64,000 bases of DNA from Allopontixanthobacter sediminis (GTDB lineage: Bacteria; Pseudomonadota; Alphaproteobacteria; Sphingomonadales; Sphingomonadaceae), in contig NZ_WTYL01000002.1 of assembly GCF_009828115.1 (NCBI RefSeq), positions 558,001 to 622,000 of the forward strand, in the 5' to 3' direction. How positions within the stretch are numbered: the stretch's first letter is position 1; each line of letters begins with the position of its first letter. A program made the translations under genes and the position numbers. Below the pieces are notes generated by a model. The model did not search any database. It worked only from the letters and a program-made list of their open reading frames with translations, and had not been told where the DNA came from. This document shows positions 61,906 to 64,000 of this stretch, piece by piece.

Positions 61906-63969
61906 ATGAACTGGTTCACATCCTTGATAAGCAGATTCGGCCTTGCATGCGGAGCCGGTGTCGCCTGGCTGATGCTATCGCAATACGCGATCGCCGCCCC
62001 CGTGGAAGATCTGGATGCGGCACTGGCAATGCCCGTCGCCAGCGATCTGGTTGGTGCAGAACAAGCGGAGCGTTTCGCATGGGTGGAGAATGTCGCCGGC
62101 GTTCGCAACATCTGGATTGGCGGGCCTGACGAAACCGCGCGGCCGGTCACCACCTTCCGTTCCGACGATGGGTTTGCAATTTATGACCTGAAGCTCAGCC
62201 CCGACGGAAAGCGCTTGGCTTTTGTGCGCGGTGGGGACGGGGAATTTGCCGACGGTGCAATCCCAAATCCGGGTAACGCGGCCCAGCTGCCGCAGCAGCA
62301 GGTCATGATCCTCAGCCTGGCAGGCGGGAGTCCGCGGGTGATCGGTCAGGGTCAGTCGCCAGTCTTCGCGCCAGATGGCAAAATAGCGTTCATACGAAGG
62401 AATGTGATCTGGCTTTGGCAACAGGGCCAGCGCGCTCGCGAAATCGCACAAGTGCGTGGAAGTATCGGGAACTTGCGGTTTTCGCCCGATGGCAAGCAGC
62501 TCCTGTTTGTAAATAATCGCGGCGACCATGCCTACACTGCGCTTTATGAAATCGGCTCTCCCCGCGTACGTTATATTTCGCCTGGTCTGTCCTTTGCCGC
62601 CGACCCGACCTTTTCGCCTGATGGCACCAAGGTCGCCTTTATCAAATATCGAGAACCGCCCGCCCGGGGCGACGATGGCACGCCATCGTACTGGAGCATC
62701 GAAGTGGCGGATGCCGCAACCGGTGATGCGCGCACAGTCTGGCGTGCTCCTGCCGGCAAAGGGGGGCGATACGCCGGCACCCGCCAACAAAATCTGTTTT
62801 GGACTGCCGACAACCGTCTGCTGTTCCCGTGGGAGCGCAACGGCTGGCTGCACGTATATGAAATTGCCGCAGACGGCACCGGGGATGCCGTCGAACTTAC
62901 TTCGGGTGAATTCGAAGTCGAGACGTTCATGCTCGATCCGGACGGCCAATCGCTGCTGTTCGTGGGTAATGTCGCGGAGCCCGACCGGCATCGTTTATGG
63001 CGAGTGGCCAGAGGCAAAGCGCCAGAACGCGTAACTGAGACGCTGGGCATCGAAAGCTACCCTGCGATCGCCGGGCGCGCTGTGGCGTTGATCGCGACGG
63101 ATGAAGACAGCCCGGCCTATGTCGGCTTGGCGACTGGCTCGAACTATGCCTTGCGTCCGGACCTATCGCTGCGAGGTGCAGTCGTGCCGAAATCCGTCAC
63201 ATTTCGGGCGGATGATGGTGCGACGGTTTACGCGCAGTTATACGAAGGCCGCGGCGCAGGACCGCGGCCTGCGCTGGTGTATCTGCACGGCGGGCCACGC
63301 CGCCAGATGCTGACCGGCTTTCACCCAAGCAGCTATTATTCGAAGGCATATGCTCTTAACCAGCATTTTGCTGCGCAGGGGTATACGGTACTATCGGTAA
63401 ACTATCGCAGTGGCACCGGCTATGGCCTGGCGTTCCGCGATGCGCCAGGCATCGCGCGTGACGGAGCAAGCGAATATCGGGACGTCATCGCTGCAGGACG
63501 TTGGTTGGCTGATCGGAAGGGTGAAATTGATCCTTCGCGTATTGGCGTCTGGGGTGGCAGCTGGGGTGGATATTTGACGGCCCTTGCACTTGCCCGGGAC
63601 AGTTCGCTTTTTGCCGCCGGGGTCGACTTTCACGGAGTCCACACCATGCTTCGCGATCTGCCCCCCAGCCTTTCTCCTGCCGAGCAGATAGAGGCGCGCC
63701 AACTTCAATGGGACAGTTCGCCATTCGGCGCACTCGATACCTGGGAATCGCCTGTGCTGATTATCCACGGCGATGACGACGCAAATGTGCCATTTTTTCA
63801 GTCACCATTGCTCGCCCGTGAACTTGCCGCGCGCGGTGTGCCATTCGAGGAACTGGTATTTCCCGATGAAAGGCACAGTTTCCTGCGCCATTCCAATTGG
63901 CTGGCAAGCTATCGCGCCACCGCCGATTTTCTCGATCGCCATGTCAAACAGCGGACAACTCCGCCTTGA
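61906..63969 (+). CDS. S9-family (prolyl oligopeptidase-type) peptidase
   Basis: A 687-residue exported serine peptidase. N-terminal signal (LACGAGVAWLMLSQYAIAA), a TolB-like beta-propeller with repeated FSPDGKRLAFV-type segments (about 40-400), and a C-terminal alpha/beta hydrolase domain with Ser552 (GGSWGGYL), Asp625 (HGDDDANVP) and His657 (DERHSFL). DPP-IV or acylaminoacyl peptidase type. It would degrade peptides in the periplasm, for example the stem peptides of murein. Less GC-rich than core genes. Confidence 0.93.
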   Translation: MNWFTSLISRFGLACGAGVAWLMLSQYAIAAPVEDLDAALAMPVASDLVGAEQAERFAWVENVAGVRNIWIGGPDETARPVTTFRSDDGFAIYDLKLSPDGKRLAFVRGGDGEFADGAIPNPGNAAQLPQQQVMILSLAGGSPRVIGQGQSPVFAPDGKIAFIRRNVIWLWQQGQRAREIAQVRGSIGNLRFSPDGKQLLFVNNRGDHAYTALYEIGSPRVRYISPGLSFAADPTFSPDGTKVAFIKYREPPARGDDGTPSYWSIEVADAATGDARTVWRAPAGKGGRYAGTRQQNLFWTADNRLLFPWERNGWLHVYEIAADGTGDAVELTSGEFEVETFMLDPDGQSLLFVGNVAEPDRHRLWRVARGKAPERVTETLGIESYPAIAGRAVALIATDEDSPAYVGLATGSNYALRPDLSLRGAVVPKSVTFRADDGATVYAQLYEGRGAGPRPALVYLHGGPRRQMLTGFHPSSYYSKAYALNQHFAAQGYTVLSVNYRSGTGYGLAFRDAPGIARDGASEYRDVIAAGRWLADRKGEIDPSRIGVWGGSWGGYLTALALARDSSLFAAGVDFHGVHTMLRDLPPSLSPAEQIEARQLQWDSSPFGALDTWESPVLIIHGDDDANVPFFQSPLLARELAARGVPFEELVFPDERHSFLRHSNWLASYRATADFLDRHVKQRTTPP

Positions 63970-64000
63970 TCAGGCTGATCTCGATATTAGCCTGGGTCAC
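63944..64000 (-). CDS. 3' end of an unidentified minus-strand gene
   Basis: The only open minus-strand frame at the right edge reads VTQANIEISLIKAELSAV before a TGA at 63944-63946, overlapping the S9 peptidase stop. It may be the end of a gene that continues beyond the window. Too short to identify. Confidence 0.3.
   Translation of the reverse strand: MTQANIEISLIKAELSAV

Overview
The window is a GC-rich, tightly packed bacterial chromosome segment, most likely from an alphaproteobacterium of the order Sphingomonadales, plausibly Erythrobacteraceae. The signs are a UrcA protein, a ThiS-ThiG fusion next to a MerC protein, a suf operon with a DUF559 gene inside it, DUF2093, MmcB, DUF2141 beside a fatty-acid-hydroxylase-type enzyme, and a very large TonB-dependent receptor. 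A BciA-type 8-vinyl reductase hints that the organism or its ancestor made bacteriochlorophyll. Taxonomy is inferred from gene content only.

Layout of the core part, 1-47.3 kb: the 3' part of a class I fumarase; a LytS-type kinase with its LytTR regulator; UrcA; a lipid kinase with a phosphoesterase; ribosomal proteins L13-S9; heme A synthase; MerC with ThiSG; bciA, an acyl-CoA ligase, gamma-glutamyltransferase and pyrD; a leader with a strong terminator before an AraC-type regulator; a complete suf operon (sufR, sufB, two extra genes, sufC, D, S, T, A); a PfkB kinase; purD and xseA divergent with overlapping start codons; a murein hydrolase and a phytase-like esterase; L28; tadA; RNase T2; nadC; a second LytS/LytTR pair; an HD protein; a four-gene envelope protein operon with two zinc peptidases and a DsbA-like protein; a PAS protein; DUF2141, hydroxylase, mmcB; and tRNA-Arg(CCG).

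From the tRNA to the right edge (47.4-64 kb) the sequence looks less GC-rich, has longer intergenic gaps, and holds one coherent programme: lysA, an AmpG-like permease, a CHAP amidase-like protein, nagA, a SIS-type glucosamine-6-phosphate deaminase, a BadF-type amino-sugar kinase, murQ, a GntR/HutC regulator, a 1013-residue TonB receptor, a PBP4-type D,D-carboxypeptidase and an S9 peptidase. Together these would take up murein fragments, strip the peptide, phosphorylate GlcNAc/MurNAc, remove lactate (MurQ), deacetylate (NagA), deaminate to fructose-6-phosphate (SIS) and turn released diaminopimelate into lysine (LysA). Palindromes with TGGT/ACCA ends in the divergent gap between the two sugar operons are the best candidate operators. 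This murein-scavenging locus is the most interesting system here. Its wiring as one unit is inference from gene content and arrangement.
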